A stretch of DNA of 64,000 nt from G963708325 sp963708325 (GCA_963708325.1 OY970203.1:2480001-2544000); one strand, 5' to 3'; shown: positions 46,388 to 55,371, numbered from the stretch's first letter. A program made the numbers and translations. Notes: generated by a model not told the origin, from the sequence alone.

Positions 46388-46678
46388 ATGCCGATCTACG
46401 AGTTCGCCTGCGCCGCGTGCGGCAACCGCTTCGAGGAGCTGACCGCTTCCGGCACCGTCGCGATCCGCTGTCCGAGCTGCGGCAGCGACGAGACCGAGCG
46501 TGTGCTGTCACCGCAGGCGCCGCCGCGGCGCCTGGGACGGTCGGGACCGCGGGTGCGATCCGACGAGAGCCGCCGCCGCGAGCGCGAGGCGGCGCGTGGA
46601 GAGCGCCTGGCCGAGACGAAGCGCAAGCGGGCCGCCGGCGAGGCTCCGCCCAGCCGCAAGGGGGGAACGAGCGGATGA
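46388..46678 (+). CDS. FmdB-family zinc-ribbon protein
   Basis: 96 residues. The N-terminal zinc ribbon is YEFACAACGNRFEEL and IRCPSCGSDETERVL with two CxxC pairs; the C-terminal half is basic and disordered. Putative regulator; role unknown. Its TGA overlaps the ATG of the uracil-DNA glycosylase gene (ATGA). A -10-like TATGAT (46360-46365) lies 22 nt upstream. Confidence 0.85.
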   Translation: MPIYEFACAACGNRFEELTASGTVAIRCPSCGSDETERVLSPQAPPRRLGRSGPRVRSDESRRREREAARGERLAETKRKRAAGEAPPSRKGGTSG

Positions 46679-47343
46679 GCGAAACGGTCGCCGCCAGGCG
46701 CGACCTGCTCGTCGAGCTCTACCGGGAGGCGTCGACATGCGAGCGCTGCCCGCTGTCGGCCGGCCGCACGAACGTCGTCTTCGGCTCGGGCAATGCCGAC
46801 GCCGACCTGATGTTCGTCGGCGAGGCGCCGGGCGCCGAGGAGGACCGCCAGGGGCTTCCGTTCGTCGGTCGCGCCGGCGCCCTGCTGGGCGAGCTGCTCG
46901 GCGGGATCGGGCTGGAGCGCGACGAGGTCTTCGTCGCGAACGTACTCAAATGCAGACCCCCCGGCAACCGCGATCCGCAACCGCTCGAGATCGAGACCTG
47001 CCAGCCGTACCTTCAGCGCCAGCTGGAACTGATCAGGCCGCGAGTGGTCGGCACCCTGGGGAACTTCGCCACCAAGCTGCTCACGGGCGGCCGCGCGGGG
47101 ATCACCAAGGTGCGGGGGACGCCCCAGGTTCACGCGCTCGGCGGCCGCCCGGTCTTCGTGATGCCGCTGCTGCATCCGGCGGCGGCGCTGCGCACCCCGG
47201 CCCTGCTGGCCACGCTGCGCGAGGACTTCGCCAAGCTCCCGGAACTGCTCGAGCAGCCGCTGCCCGAGCCGGTGCCGATCGGCGCGGCCGCTGCGGAGCC
47301 CGCCGAGCCGGCGACCGCCGATCAGCTCGACCTGTTCGGCTAG
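46675..47343 (+). CDS. Uracil-DNA glycosylase, family 4 (Fe-S type)
   Basis: 222 residues. The [4Fe-4S] cysteines are in STCERCPLSAGRTN, KCRPPGNRDP and ETCQPYL. The catalytic motif I is VGEAPGAEEDRQGLPFVGRAG and motif II is MPLLHPAAAL. It removes uracil from DNA, a need for GC-rich genomes prone to cytosine deamination. The last 35 residues are Ala/Pro-rich. Coupled to FmdB; tsaE starts 5 nt after it. Confidence 0.92.
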   Translation: MSETVAARRDLLVELYREASTCERCPLSAGRTNVVFGSGNADADLMFVGEAPGAEEDRQGLPFVGRAGALLGELLGGIGLERDEVFVANVLKCRPPGNRDPQPLEIETCQPYLQRQLELIRPRVVGTLGNFATKLLTGGRAGITKVRGTPQVHALGGRPVFVMPLLHPAAALRTPALLATLREDFAKLPELLEQPLPEPVPIGAAAAEPAEPATADQLDLFG

Positions 47344-47348
47344 CTCCC

Positions 47349-47759
47349 GTGACCGACGTCCGCAGCGCCGGCCCGGACGAGACCGAGGCGGTCGGCGCCC
47401 GGCTCGCCTCCGAGCTTCGGCCGGGCGACGTGGTGCTCGTCAGCGGCGAGCTCGGTGCGGGCAAGACCACCCTGATCCGCGGCGCCTGTCGCGCTCTCGG
47501 GGTCGACGAGCCGGTCACTTCGCCGACGTTCACCGTCGGCCACAGGCTGCGCGGGCGCGTGCCGGTGTCGCACCTCGACCTCTTCCGGATCGGCGACCTC
47601 GGCGGCGAGGACCCGGCACTGCTCGACGACTACCTGACGCCGGACGCGATCGCCTTCGTCGAGTGGCCCGAGGCCGCGGCGCCGAGACTCGCGCGCGTCG
47701 CCCGGCGGGTGACGCTTCGCCACGCCGGCGGAGACGTGCGCGAGATCTCGGTCAGCTGA
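47349..47759 (+). CDS. tsaE: tRNA t6A modification ATPase TsaE
   Basis: 136 residues. P-loop VLVSGELGAGKTTLIRGACR, then DEPVTSPTFTVGHRL (switch) and HLDLFRIGDLGGEDPALLDDYL, AIAFVEWPE, the family marks. Together with TsaB and TsaD it completes N6-threonylcarbamoyl-adenosine on tRNA. GTG 47349 gives the usual length. The downstream neighbours on the minus strand split this cluster from tsaB. Confidence 0.95.
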   Translation: MTDVRSAGPDETEAVGARLASELRPGDVVLVSGELGAGKTTLIRGACRALGVDEPVTSPTFTVGHRLRGRVPVSHLDLFRIGDLGGEDPALLDDYLTPDAIAFVEWPEAAAPRLARVARRVTLRHAGGDVREISVS

Positions 47760-47769
47760 TCAGGCCGAG

Positions 47770-48039
47770 CTACTGGCCGTACTTCTTCTGTGCCTTGTCG
47801 ATCTGCTTCTGGGCCTGGTCCTGGAGCTGGGTGGCCTGCTGCTGGGCCTGGCTGGCCACCGAGTTGGCCTGGCTGAGCGCGGTGCTGACCTGCGAATTGA
47901 CGTTCGAGAGCACCGAGTTGGCCTGGTCGTTGGCGTTGTCGCTGCTGCTGCTTCCGCAGCCGACCCAGGCCGCACCCGACACTCCGAGGCCGACGGCGGC
48001 GATCGCGATCGCGACCCGGCGGCCGATCCCTTCCCTCAC
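47770..48039 (-). CDS. Small Gln/Ala-rich probable lipoprotein
   Basis: 89 residues. N-terminal hydrophobic stretch VAIAIAAVGLGVSGAAWVGC with a lipobox-like cysteine, then SSSSDNANDQ and a coiled coil (SNVNSQVSTALSQANSVASQ, QAQQQATQLQDQAQKQIDKA). GTG 48039 is used as start, with GGAGAAGGGGG upstream. It lies in the t6A gene cluster on the opposite strand. Function unknown. Confidence 0.65.
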   Translation of the reverse strand: MREGIGRRVAIAIAAVGLGVSGAAWVGCGSSSSDNANDQANSVLSNVNSQVSTALSQANSVASQAQQQATQLQDQAQKQIDKAQKKYGQ

Positions 48040-48116
48040 GGTTGAACCCCCTTCTCCTAGGCGGTGAACAGGGCGGCACCCTACCGCGCCCCAGGGAGAC
48101 CCGACAAGGGCGGGCG

Positions 48117-48410
48117 CTACTTGCTCGCCTGGCGGGCGATCCGGTCGGTGCGGCGCAGCCGCCGCCGAAGCTTCTGCCCCTGGCGCTGCGCCTGCCTGAC
48201 GCGGCGCTGCAGCTTGGCCTCGGAGGGAAGCGTCTGCGCGCCGGACGGGCCGCCGAGGCGGCTGGCCGGCACGTCGTTTCGGTCTTGGCCGCCGCCGCAC
48301 CCCGCCAGGGCGAGGCCCGCGGCGAGGGCGGCCGCGGCCAGCGCGACCGCCGCCCGGCGGCGCCGGAGCGGCGCGGCGCGGCACGGTGCGCTTGACTGCG
48401 CGGCAGGCAT
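48117..48410 (-). CDS. Small basic probable lipoprotein
   Basis: 97 residues. A twin-basic N-terminus (PLRRRRAAVALAAAALAAGL) leads to the lipobox LALAGC; the mature part is very basic (RRVRQAQRQGQKLRRRLRRT). It may bind nucleic acid or acidic polymers on the cell surface. It is divergent from tsaB, 27 nt between starts. No family recognised. Confidence 0.6.
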   Translation of the reverse strand: MPAAQSSAPCRAAPLRRRRAAVALAAAALAAGLALAGCGGGQDRNDVPASRLGGPSGAQTLPSEAKLQRRVRQAQRQGQKLRRRLRRTDRIARQASK

Positions 48411-48437
48411 GGCCGTTCCAGGGTACGCGAGAGCCCG

Positions 48438-49118
48438 ATGAGGGTCGTCGGCTTCGACACGGCGACCGCGGACACGGTCGTCGCGGTCAGGGACGGCGAG
48501 GCGACCCTCGCCGAGGCGGCTGTATCGCCGCTCGAGGGCCGCCCCCGCCACGCTGTCGCTCTGCTGCCCGAGGTCGAGCGGGCGGTCTCGGATGCCGGCG
48601 GCTGGGAGACGATCGAGCTGATCGCGGTGGGCGTCGGCCCGGGCTCCTACACCGGCCTGCGAATCGGGATCGCGACGGCGAGGGCACTGGCCCATGCGAC
48701 GGGACTGCAGCTGGCCCCGGTCGGCTCGCTCGCCGCGCTCGCCGAGGGGATGGAGCGCGACCGGCTCCGCCTCGCCTGCCTCGACGCGCGCCGCGGCGAG
48801 GCGTTCGTCGCCCTGTTCGGGCCGGCGCGCGACGAGCTGTGGCCGTCCCTGGTCACGCCGCCGGACGAGCTCGGTCGCCGCCTGTCGCAGCTGGGCGAGC
48901 CCGTTCTGGCCGCGGGAGACGGGGCGCTACGATTTCGTCGTGTCCTGGAGGCGGCTGGCGCGGAGATACCACCCGACGACGACCCGGTCCACCGGATGCG
49001 CGGCGCCTGCGTCTGCACGGCTGCGCTCGGGCGTCCCCCGGCGGCCCCGCACGAGGTCGCGCCCGTCTACCTGAGGCCGCCCGACGCGGAGGTTTGGCTT
49101 GAGCGAGACCGCACCTAG
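48438..49118 (+). CDS. tsaB: tRNA t6A modification protein TsaB
   Basis: 226 residues. An ASKHA-fold protein paralogous to TsaD: VVGFDTATADTVVAV, GRPRHAVALLPEVERAV, VGVGPGSYTGLRIGIATARAL (typical TsaB mark) and CLDARRGEAFVALF. It serves as scaffold of the TsaBDE complex. ATG 48438. The last 20 nt overlap rimI. Confidence 0.94.
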   Translation: MRVVGFDTATADTVVAVRDGEATLAEAAVSPLEGRPRHAVALLPEVERAVSDAGGWETIELIAVGVGPGSYTGLRIGIATARALAHATGLQLAPVGSLAALAEGMERDRLRLACLDARRGEAFVALFGPARDELWPSLVTPPDELGRRLSQLGEPVLAAGDGALRFRRVLEAAGAEIPPDDDPVHRMRGACVCTAALGRPPAAPHEVAPVYLRPPDAEVWLERDRT

Positions 49119-49593
49119 CCAGCGCGAGACCCGAGGCCGCGGCGCCGGCATCGGCGTGCGCCGGCTCGCCTACAGCGACCTGCCCGCGGTGATCGCGATC
49201 GAGCGGCGCTCCTTCCCGACCCCGTGGTCGCTGGCGATGTTCGTGCTCGAGCTCTCGAAGCCGTCCGGTGTCTGCCTCGCCGCGATCGACGACGAGGGCC
49301 TGATGGGGTACCTGGTCTGCTCGCGCTACGACGAGGTCTGGCACCTGATGAACGTCGCGGTCGCGCCCGAGCGGCGTCGCGCGGGGATCGCCTCCGACCT
49401 GATCGAGCGCCTCTTCGAGGAGACCGGCCCCGAGGCCCAATACACGCTCGAGGTGCGGGTCTCCAACGGTGTCGCGATCGCGATGTACGAGCGCTTTGGC
49501 TTCCGCTCCGCGGGCATGCGCCGCCGCTACTACCACGACAACGGCGAGGACGCCCTGATCATGTGGCTCGAGGCGCGCGCCGCGGTCGCCTGA
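49099..49593 (+). CDS. rimI: Ribosomal-protein-alanine N-acetyltransferase
   Basis: 164 residues. GNAT fold: IGVRRLAYSDLPAVIAIERRSFPTPWS, LMNVAVAPERRRAGIASDLIERLF (acetyl-CoA loop RRRAGIA), EVRVSNGVAIAMYERFGFRSAGMRRRYY (parts cited). Acetylates ribosomal protein S18 in Escherichia coli; here the context tsaB-rimI-tsaD supports the name. TTG 49099 has GGAGG 7 nt upstream (49088-49092), so the start is well supported. Confidence 0.92.
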   Translation: MSETAPSQRETRGRGAGIGVRRLAYSDLPAVIAIERRSFPTPWSLAMFVLELSKPSGVCLAAIDDEGLMGYLVCSRYDEVWHLMNVAVAPERRRAGIASDLIERLFEETGPEAQYTLEVRVSNGVAIAMYERFGFRSAGMRRRYYHDNGEDALIMWLEARAAVA

Positions 49594-49684
49594 CGCATGC
49601 CCGGCGGCGGCGGACGCGGGAGCGAGTGAGCGTCGAGGCCGGTCCTTCGAGCGCGAGCGAGGGCGAGCGGAGCACGCCGCCGGA

Positions 49685-50668
49685 ATGATTCTGGCCCTGG
49701 AGACTTCCTGCGACGACACCTGTGCCGCGGTCGTGGACGGCGGCGCCGTGCTGTCGAGCGTGGTCTCCTCGCAGGCGGCGTTCCACGAGCGCTACGGCGG
49801 CGTCGTGCCGGAGGTGGCGTCGCGGCACCACCTCGAGCTGGTCAACGCCGTCGTCGACGGAGCCCTCTCCGAGGCCGGGGCCGCTCCGGCCGACCTGGAC
49901 TCGGTCGCCGTGACGCGCGGGCCCGGCCTGATCGGGGCCCTGCTGGTCGGGCTGACCACGGCCAAGGCGCTGGCGGCAGCCTGGCGCCGGCCGCTCGTCC
50001 CCGTCGACCACCTCCACGGACACGTCGCCGCCAACCTCCTGGAGCCCGAGCCGCTGGAGCCGCCCTTCCTCTGCCTGATCGCCAGCGGAGGCCACACCCT
50101 GCTCGCCGCGGTACGCGAGCCGGAGCGCTACGAGGCCCTCGGCAGCACCCTCGACGACGCCGCCGGCGAGGCGTTCGACAAGGCGGCGCGGCTGCTCGGG
50201 CTCGGTTACCCGGGCGGCCCGGCAATCGAGCGCCTGGCCGCCGAGGGCGATCCCGGTGCGTTCGACTTCCCGGTCGGGATGGCGCGCGACCCCGGCCTCG
50301 ACTTCAGCTTCAGCGGGCTGAAGACGGCGCTCGCCTACAGGGTTCGGGAGATGAGCCCGGACGAGCTTCGACGATCCCGCGCCGACCTCGCCGCTGCCTT
50401 CCAGGAGGCCGCCGTCGCACAGCTCGCGGCGAAGCTTGAGCGTGCGGCGACGGGCGGAGACTGGGAGGCGGTGGCGCTCGGCGGCGGTGTCGCCGCGAAC
50501 GCGGCCCTTCGCGAGCGCACCGCCGCGCTGTGCGAGCGGCTCGGCCTGCGGCTGAAGCTCGTGCCGATCGAGCTGTGCACCGACAACGCCGCGATGATCG
50601 CCTCGGCGGCACGCTTCCTGCCGGCGCTCCCGTATCCCGACTATCTGGACCTCGATGCCGCCGCCTAG
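49685..50668 (+). CDS. tsaD: tRNA t6A threonylcarbamoyltransferase TsaD
   Basis: 327 residues. LALETSCDDTCAAVV start motif, VPEVASRHHLELVNAV, the metal-binding histidines in VPVDHLHGHVAANLL, CLIASGGHTLL, LDFSFSGLKTAL and ALGGGVAANAALRE (parts cited). It transfers the threonylcarbamoyl group to A37 of ANN-decoding tRNAs. The 91-nt gap from rimI shows no gene. The end overlaps the glutaredoxin-like gene by 14 nt. Confidence 0.95.
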   Translation: MILALETSCDDTCAAVVDGGAVLSSVVSSQAAFHERYGGVVPEVASRHHLELVNAVVDGALSEAGAAPADLDSVAVTRGPGLIGALLVGLTTAKALAAAWRRPLVPVDHLHGHVAANLLEPEPLEPPFLCLIASGGHTLLAAVREPERYEALGSTLDDAAGEAFDKAARLLGLGYPGGPAIERLAAEGDPGAFDFPVGMARDPGLDFSFSGLKTALAYRVREMSPDELRRSRADLAAAFQEAAVAQLAAKLERAATGGDWEAVALGGGVAANAALRERTAALCERLGLRLKLVPIELCTDNAAMIASAARFLPALPYPDYLDLDAAA

Positions 50669-50912
50669 GCTGCTGACTCTCTACACCCGCCCGGGCTGCC
50701 ACCTCTGCGACGACGCGCGCGTTTCGATCCTGGGGCTGCGCGCCGAGGGGGCACGCTTCGAGCTGCGCGAGGTCGACATCGAGGGCGACGACGCGCTCCT
50801 CGCCGCGTACCTGGAGCGGATCCCCGTGGTCTGCGTCGACGGCGTAGAGGTGACCGACCTGCGGATCGATCTGGACGCCGTGCGGTCAAGTCTCGATACC
50901 GTGAGCGCATGA
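50655..50912 (+). CDS. Glutaredoxin-like protein (DUF836 type)
   Basis: 85 residues with the thioredoxin-fold start LTLYTRPGCHLCDDAR; the CHLC pair is the active site. ERIPVVCVDGVEVTDLRID carries the cis-Pro. It overlaps tsaD by 14 nt and rex by 4 nt (ATGA), so it is expressed with the redox regulator Rex. It is likely a dithiol carrier for an unidentified partner. Confidence 0.88.
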   Translation: MPPPRLLTLYTRPGCHLCDDARVSILGLRAEGARFELREVDIEGDDALLAAYLERIPVVCVDGVEVTDLRIDLDAVRSSLDTVSA

Positions 50913-51580
50913 GCGACGAGGCCGTGGGGACCGAGGAGGCGGCGGAGACGGCACTCGCCGAGGGCGAGCGCCTCTCGCTCGGGGTGGCGGCGCGCCTTTC
51001 GCGCTACCTCCAGGTGCTCACCCAGGCGAAGAAGATGGGCACCGACACGATCTCCTCCCAGGAGCTCTCCGACTACACCCACATCAACTCGACCCAGATC
51101 CGCCGCGACCTGTCGGGCTTCGGCAAGTTCGGCAAGCGCGGGGTGGGCTACAACGTGGACTCGCTGGTGGAGCAGATCCGCAAGATCCTGCGCACCTCAG
51201 GCCAGCACAACATCGCCCTGTTCGGGGCCGGCAACCTCGGGCAGGCGATCGCCAGCTCGGACATCTTCGCCGACCACGGCTTCCAGATCGTGGCGATCTT
51301 CGATGTCGACCCGGAGCGGGTCGGGGTGCAGGTCGGACCGCTGGCCGTGCGCGACTTCTCCGAGTTGGAGGACGTGGTCGCCGCCGAGGACATCGTCGTC
51401 GGCGTGCTCGCGGTGCCGGCCTCCGCCGCCCAGGAGGTCGCCGACCATCTCGTCGAGGCCGGGGTGAAGATCATCTTCAACTACTCCGAGCGGCTTCTCC
51501 AGGTGCCGCCCGAGGTCACCGTGCACACCTCGAGCCCCGCCGTCGACCTGCTCTACGCCCTCTACTTCTACCTGACGTAG
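50909..51580 (+). CDS. rex: Redox-sensing transcriptional repressor Rex
   Basis: 223 residues. The N-terminal winged helix (about 20-95) has SRYLQVLTQAKKMGTDTISSQELSDYTHINSTQIRRDLSGFG (key part STQIRRDLSGFGKFG). The NAD-binding Rossmann domain has IALFGAGNLGQAIASS, and VGVLAVPASAAQEVADHLV follows. It senses NADH/NAD+ and represses respiration genes when NADH is high. It is encoded in an operon with a glutaredoxin and a YbdK-type ligase. Confidence 0.95.
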   Translation: MSDEAVGTEEAAETALAEGERLSLGVAARLSRYLQVLTQAKKMGTDTISSQELSDYTHINSTQIRRDLSGFGKFGKRGVGYNVDSLVEQIRKILRTSGQHNIALFGAGNLGQAIASSDIFADHGFQIVAIFDVDPERVGVQVGPLAVRDFSELEDVVAAEDIVVGVLAVPASAAQEVADHLVEAGVKIIFNYSERLLQVPPEVTVHTSSPAVDLLYALYFYLT

Positions 51581-51596
51581 CCAACAGCCCCAGCCG

Positions 51597-52766
51597 ATGG
51601 CCGACTCCGGCCTAGACCTCGATCGCGTCCGCGCGCTGTTCGACTCGTCCACCGACTTCACGATCGGGCTCGAGGAGGAGTTCGCGATCGTCAACCCCGG
51701 GTCGCTGGAGCTGGAGCACCGCTTCGAGGAGCTGTTCGCCGCCTGCCTCCAGGACGACGTGCTCGCCGACTCGGCGGCCGGCGAGCTGATCGCCTCGGAG
51801 ATCGAGATCCGCTCGGGCCGCGCCGAGACCTTCGCCGAGGCGGTCGATCTCCAGCGCCAGCGGCGCGCCCGGCTGTTCGCGCTCGCCGAGCGGATGGACC
51901 TCACCCTGGCGGCGACGGGGACCCACCCCTGGGCCGACTACCTCGACCAGCGGATAATCGACACGCCGCACTACCGCCGGCTGAAGGCCGACCTCGCCTG
52001 GGTCGCGCAGCGCAACAACACCTGGAGCCTTCACCTGCACATCGGCATCCGCGGCGCCGATCGGGCGATCGCCGTCTGCGACTGGATCCGCGAGCTGCTG
52101 CCGACGCTGCTGGCGGCGTCGGCCAACTCCCCGTTCCTGGATCGCCGCGACACCGGCCTGCACAGCGTCCGCACCGAGATCTTCACCCGCACGTTTCCCC
52201 GCTGCGGGATCCCGTCGGCCTTCGGCAGCTGGGCGGCCTATGCGGACTTCGTCGACGAGCTGCGGCGCTGCGGCTCGATCGTCGAGTCCACCCAGCTGTG
52301 GTGGAGCGTGCGGCCCCACCACCGGTTCGGCACCGTCGAGGTGCGGATCTGCGATGCCCAGACCCGCGGCGACGAATCGTTCGCGCTGGCGTCGCTGATC
52401 GCGGCCTGCGCGGCCCAGGCGGCGCTCGACTACGACGAGCGCGGCCCGGGCGAAGCGGGGTCGCCGCTGCGCGACATGCAGATCGAGGAGAACCTCTGGC
52501 GGGCGATCCGGTACGGGATGGACGGTCGCCTGATCGACTTCCGCCGTGGCGCCGAGGTGGAGGCGCGCGGGGCAATCGACGACCTGCTGGAGTGGACGGC
52601 GCCGGCCCGCCGCGCGCTGGGCCTGGAGGTGTCGCTGCCCGAGGAGAACGGCGCCCAGCGCGCTCGCCGCGCCCTGGCGGAGGGAGCGTCGATCGAGGAG
52701 ATATACAGGGAGGTCGCGGAGGAGACCAGACGCACCTATGTCGGCGAGGAGGTCAGAAGTCGATGA
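51597..52766 (+). CDS. GCS2/YbdK-family glutamate-cysteine ligase-like protein
   Basis: 389 residues. TIGLEEEFAIVNPGSLELE is the ATP/metal-binding start; ELIASEIEIRSGRAETFAEA, NNTWSLHLHIGI, PLNP-like ANSPFL and FGTVEVRICDAQT follow (parts cited). Members are carboxylate-amine ligases with weak gamma-glutamylcysteine synthetase activity. Position next to Rex and a glutaredoxin suggests thiol or redox chemistry; the true substrate is open. Its stop overlaps the next start (ATGATG). Confidence 0.85.
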   Translation: MADSGLDLDRVRALFDSSTDFTIGLEEEFAIVNPGSLELEHRFEELFAACLQDDVLADSAAGELIASEIEIRSGRAETFAEAVDLQRQRRARLFALAERMDLTLAATGTHPWADYLDQRIIDTPHYRRLKADLAWVAQRNNTWSLHLHIGIRGADRAIAVCDWIRELLPTLLAASANSPFLDRRDTGLHSVRTEIFTRTFPRCGIPSAFGSWAAYADFVDELRRCGSIVESTQLWWSVRPHHRFGTVEVRICDAQTRGDESFALASLIAACAAQAALDYDERGPGEAGSPLRDMQIEENLWRAIRYGMDGRLIDFRRGAEVEARGAIDDLLEWTAPARRALGLEVSLPEENGAQRARRALAEGASIEEIYREVAEETRRTYVGEEVRSR

Positions 52767-53212
52767 TGGCTGAGCAGGAGGGAAGCGGAGCCGGCCCCGG
52801 TTCGGGCGGCCAGCCGAGCGAGGAGGAGATCCGGCGCCAGATCGAGGAGGAGGTCCGCAACGTGCGGGTGCAGGACGTCCTCCTGCAGAGCGTTGTCAGC
52901 CTGATCAACCTCTCGGCGCGGCGGATCGCGAAGGAGGACGAGCGCGACCTCGAGCAGGCGCGGGTCGGGATCGAGGCGGTGCGGGCGGTCACCGACCTGC
53001 TGGACGAGGAGTCGGCGTCGCAGGTGCGCAACGCGCTCACCGAGCTGCAGATGCTCTACGCGCGCGAGGTCGAGGGCGGAAAGGAAGCGAAGGCCGACGA
53101 GGCGCAGGATGAGGGCGGGGAGGAGGCGCCCGAGCCAGAGCAGCAGCCACCGCCGCAGGGGCGCGAGCCGCCGGGCGGGCCGTCGAAGCTGTGGACGCCA
53201 CCGGGCTCCTGA
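52763..53212 (+). CDS. DUF1844-like helical protein
   Basis: 149 residues. A four-helix core QIEEEVRNVRVQDVLLQSVVSLINLSARRIA and DLEQARVGIEAVRAVTDLLD resembles DUF1844 (key parts only), flanked by Gly/Pro-rich ends. Function unknown. Two adjacent ATGs (52763 and 52766) are possible starts, with GGAGG 10 nt upstream (52748-52752). It ends the rex operon before the H+-pyrophosphatase. Confidence 0.65.
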   Translation: MMAEQEGSGAGPGSGGQPSEEEIRRQIEEEVRNVRVQDVLLQSVVSLINLSARRIAKEDERDLEQARVGIEAVRAVTDLLDEESASQVRNALTELQMLYAREVEGGKEAKADEAQDEGGEEAPEPEQQPPPQGREPPGGPSKLWTPPGS

Positions 53213-53301
53213 GCGCCGACCGGCGGCTCGGAAGCGGCCACTACCTATAGACTCCCGCGCCGCTTGAGGCCACCGATGCCGGCTCCCGGAGGACCCTTCC
53301 C

Positions 53302-55371
53302 TTGACCAAGTTCTTCACCGACTACGGAGTCGTCGTGGCCCTGGGCTGCGCGGGCGCCGCACTCGTCTACGGCCTGCTGATCACGCAGCGGCTGCTCCGC
53401 CTGTCGCCGGGCAACGAGCAGATGCGGGACATCTCGAAGGCCGTCCAGGAGGGGGCGTCCGCATACCTGAAACGCCAGTACACGATCATCGCCGGCGTCG
53501 CCGTCGTGCTGGCGATCCTGCTGGTGATCCTTCAGAACGGCATCACGGCGATCGGCTTCGTGATCGGCGGCACGCTGTCCGGATCGGCCGGGTTCATCGG
53601 CATGAACCTCTCCGTGCGGGCCAACGCCCGCGTCGCCGAGGCGGCGCGCGGCGGCGTGCCGCCCGCGCTAGACGCCGCCTTCAAGGGCGGGTCGGTGACC
53701 GGGCTGCTCGTCGTTGGGCTGGCCCTGCTCGGCGTCGCCGGCTACTTCGGGATCCTCGTGCTGGCGAACAAGACCGACAAGCAGGCGGTGGACGCGCTCG
53801 TCGGGCTCGGCTTCGGCGGCTCGCTGATCTCCGTGTTCGCCCGCCTCGGCGGCGGCATCTACACGAAGGCCGCCGACGTCGGCGCCGACCTCGTCGGCAA
53901 GGTCGAGGCCGGGATCCCCGAGGACGATCCCCGCAACCCGGCCGTGATCGCCGACAACGTCGGCGACAACGTCGGCGACTGCGCCGGGATGGCGGCCGAC
54001 CTGTTCGAGACCTACGCGGTGACCTCGGTGGCGGTGATGCTGCTCGGCGTGCTGACCTTCCAGGAGAGCCGTGAGGTGGCGATCTACCCGCTGGTGATCG
54101 GCGGCGCCGCGATCCTCGCCTCGATCGTCGGGGCGCTGTCGGTGCGGACCCGCTCGGACCGCGTCGAGGGCGCGCTCTACCAGGGGCTGATCGTCAGCGC
54201 GCTGCTCTCCGCTGCGGCCTTCTACCCGATCACGAAGTGGCTGATGGGGAACATCGACTTCAAGAGCGCGACCGTGAGCGCGCCGCCCACCGTCACCGAC
54301 CTCTGGCTGTGCGGGCTGATCGGGCTCGGCGTGACCGCGTTCCTGTTCGTGATCACCGACTACTACACGTCCACACGGTTCCGGCCGGTGAGGACGATCA
54401 GCCGCGCCTCGCAGACCGGGCACGCGACCAACATCATCCAGGGGCTCTCGCAGGGCTTTCAGTCGACGGCGGCGCCGGCCCTGGTGATCGCCTTGGCGAT
54501 CCTCGGCGCCAACCAGCTCGCCGGGATCTACGGGATCGGCGTGGCGGTGATGGCGCAGCTCTCGCTCACCGGCCTGATCGTCGCCCTCGACGCCTTCGGG
54601 CCGATCACCGACAACGCCGGCGGCATCGCCGAGATGGCCGACCTGCCCGAGGACGTCCGCAACGTCACCGATCCGCTCGACGCGGTTGGCAACACGACCA
54701 AGGCGGTGACGAAGGGGTACGCGATCGGCTCGGCGGCGTTGGCGGCGCTGGTCCTGTTCGCGGCCTTCAAGCTGGAGCTGGCCGACGAGGCGCCGGCCGG
54801 GTTCGACCTCACCAGCCTGTTCAAGCTGACCACGCCGGACGTGCTGATCGGGCTTCTGATCGGCGGGATGATGGTCTACCTGTTCGCGGCGCTTGCGATC
54901 GAGGCGGTCGGCCGCGCCGGCGGGCTGGTGGTCGAGGAGGTGCGACGCCAGTTCCGCGAGCACCCGGGGATCATGGAGCGCACCGAGCGCCCCGACTACG
55001 CCCGCGCGGTCGGGATCGTCACCGCGGCGGCCCAGAAGGAGATGATCCTGCCCTCGCTGATCCCGATCGTCGTGCCCCTGATCGTCGGCCTGCTCAGCGT
55101 CGAGGCGCTGGGGGGACTGCTGATCGGGGTGATCGTCGTCGGGCTGTTCGCGGCGATCTCGATGACCGCCGGCGGCGGCGCCTGGGACAACGCCAAGAAG
55201 CTGATCGAGGACGGCGCCTACGGCGGCAAGGGCTCCGAGGCCCACGCCGCCGCGGTCACCGGCGACACCGTCGGCGACCCCTACAAGGACACCGCCGGCC
55301 CGGCGATCAACCCGATGATCAAGGTCGCCAACATCGTCGCCTTGCTGATCATCCCGATCGTCCACTTCTGA
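53302..55371 (+). CDS. hppA: K+-independent membrane H+-translocating pyrophosphatase
   Basis: 689 residues, about 15-16 transmembrane helices. Pyrophosphate site: YTKAADVGADLVGKVEAGIPEDDPRNPAVIADNVGDNVGDCAG (key parts DVGADLVGKVE and DNVGDNVGD). The K+/proton type is set by VGNTTKAVTKGYAIGSAAL: Lys in GNTTKA marks the K+-independent H+-pumping class. It couples pyrophosphate hydrolysis to proton export and energises the membrane. TTG 53302 has GGAGGA (53287-53292) about 9 nt upstream. Its end overlaps the convergent AbiEi/DUF559 gene. Confidence 0.95.
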   Translation: MTKFFTDYGVVVALGCAGAALVYGLLITQRLLRLSPGNEQMRDISKAVQEGASAYLKRQYTIIAGVAVVLAILLVILQNGITAIGFVIGGTLSGSAGFIGMNLSVRANARVAEAARGGVPPALDAAFKGGSVTGLLVVGLALLGVAGYFGILVLANKTDKQAVDALVGLGFGGSLISVFARLGGGIYTKAADVGADLVGKVEAGIPEDDPRNPAVIADNVGDNVGDCAGMAADLFETYAVTSVAVMLLGVLTFQESREVAIYPLVIGGAAILASIVGALSVRTRSDRVEGALYQGLIVSALLSAAAFYPITKWLMGNIDFKSATVSAPPTVTDLWLCGLIGLGVTAFLFVITDYYTSTRFRPVRTISRASQTGHATNIIQGLSQGFQSTAAPALVIALAILGANQLAGIYGIGVAVMAQLSLTGLIVALDAFGPITDNAGGIAEMADLPEDVRNVTDPLDAVGNTTKAVTKGYAIGSAALAALVLFAAFKLELADEAPAGFDLTSLFKLTTPDVLIGLLIGGMMVYLFAALAIEAVGRAGGLVVEEVRRQFREHPGIMERTERPDYARAVGIVTAAAQKEMILPSLIPIVVPLIVGLLSVEALGGLLIGVIVVGLFAAISMTAGGGAWDNAKKLIEDGAYGGKGSEAHAAAVTGDTVGDPYKDTAGPAINPMIKVANIVALLIIPIVHF

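Noticed and set aside
53668..55365. A 565-codon minus-strand frame over hppA
   Set aside because: Antisense to the conserved pyrophosphatase; His/Arg/Asp-rich shadow composition.
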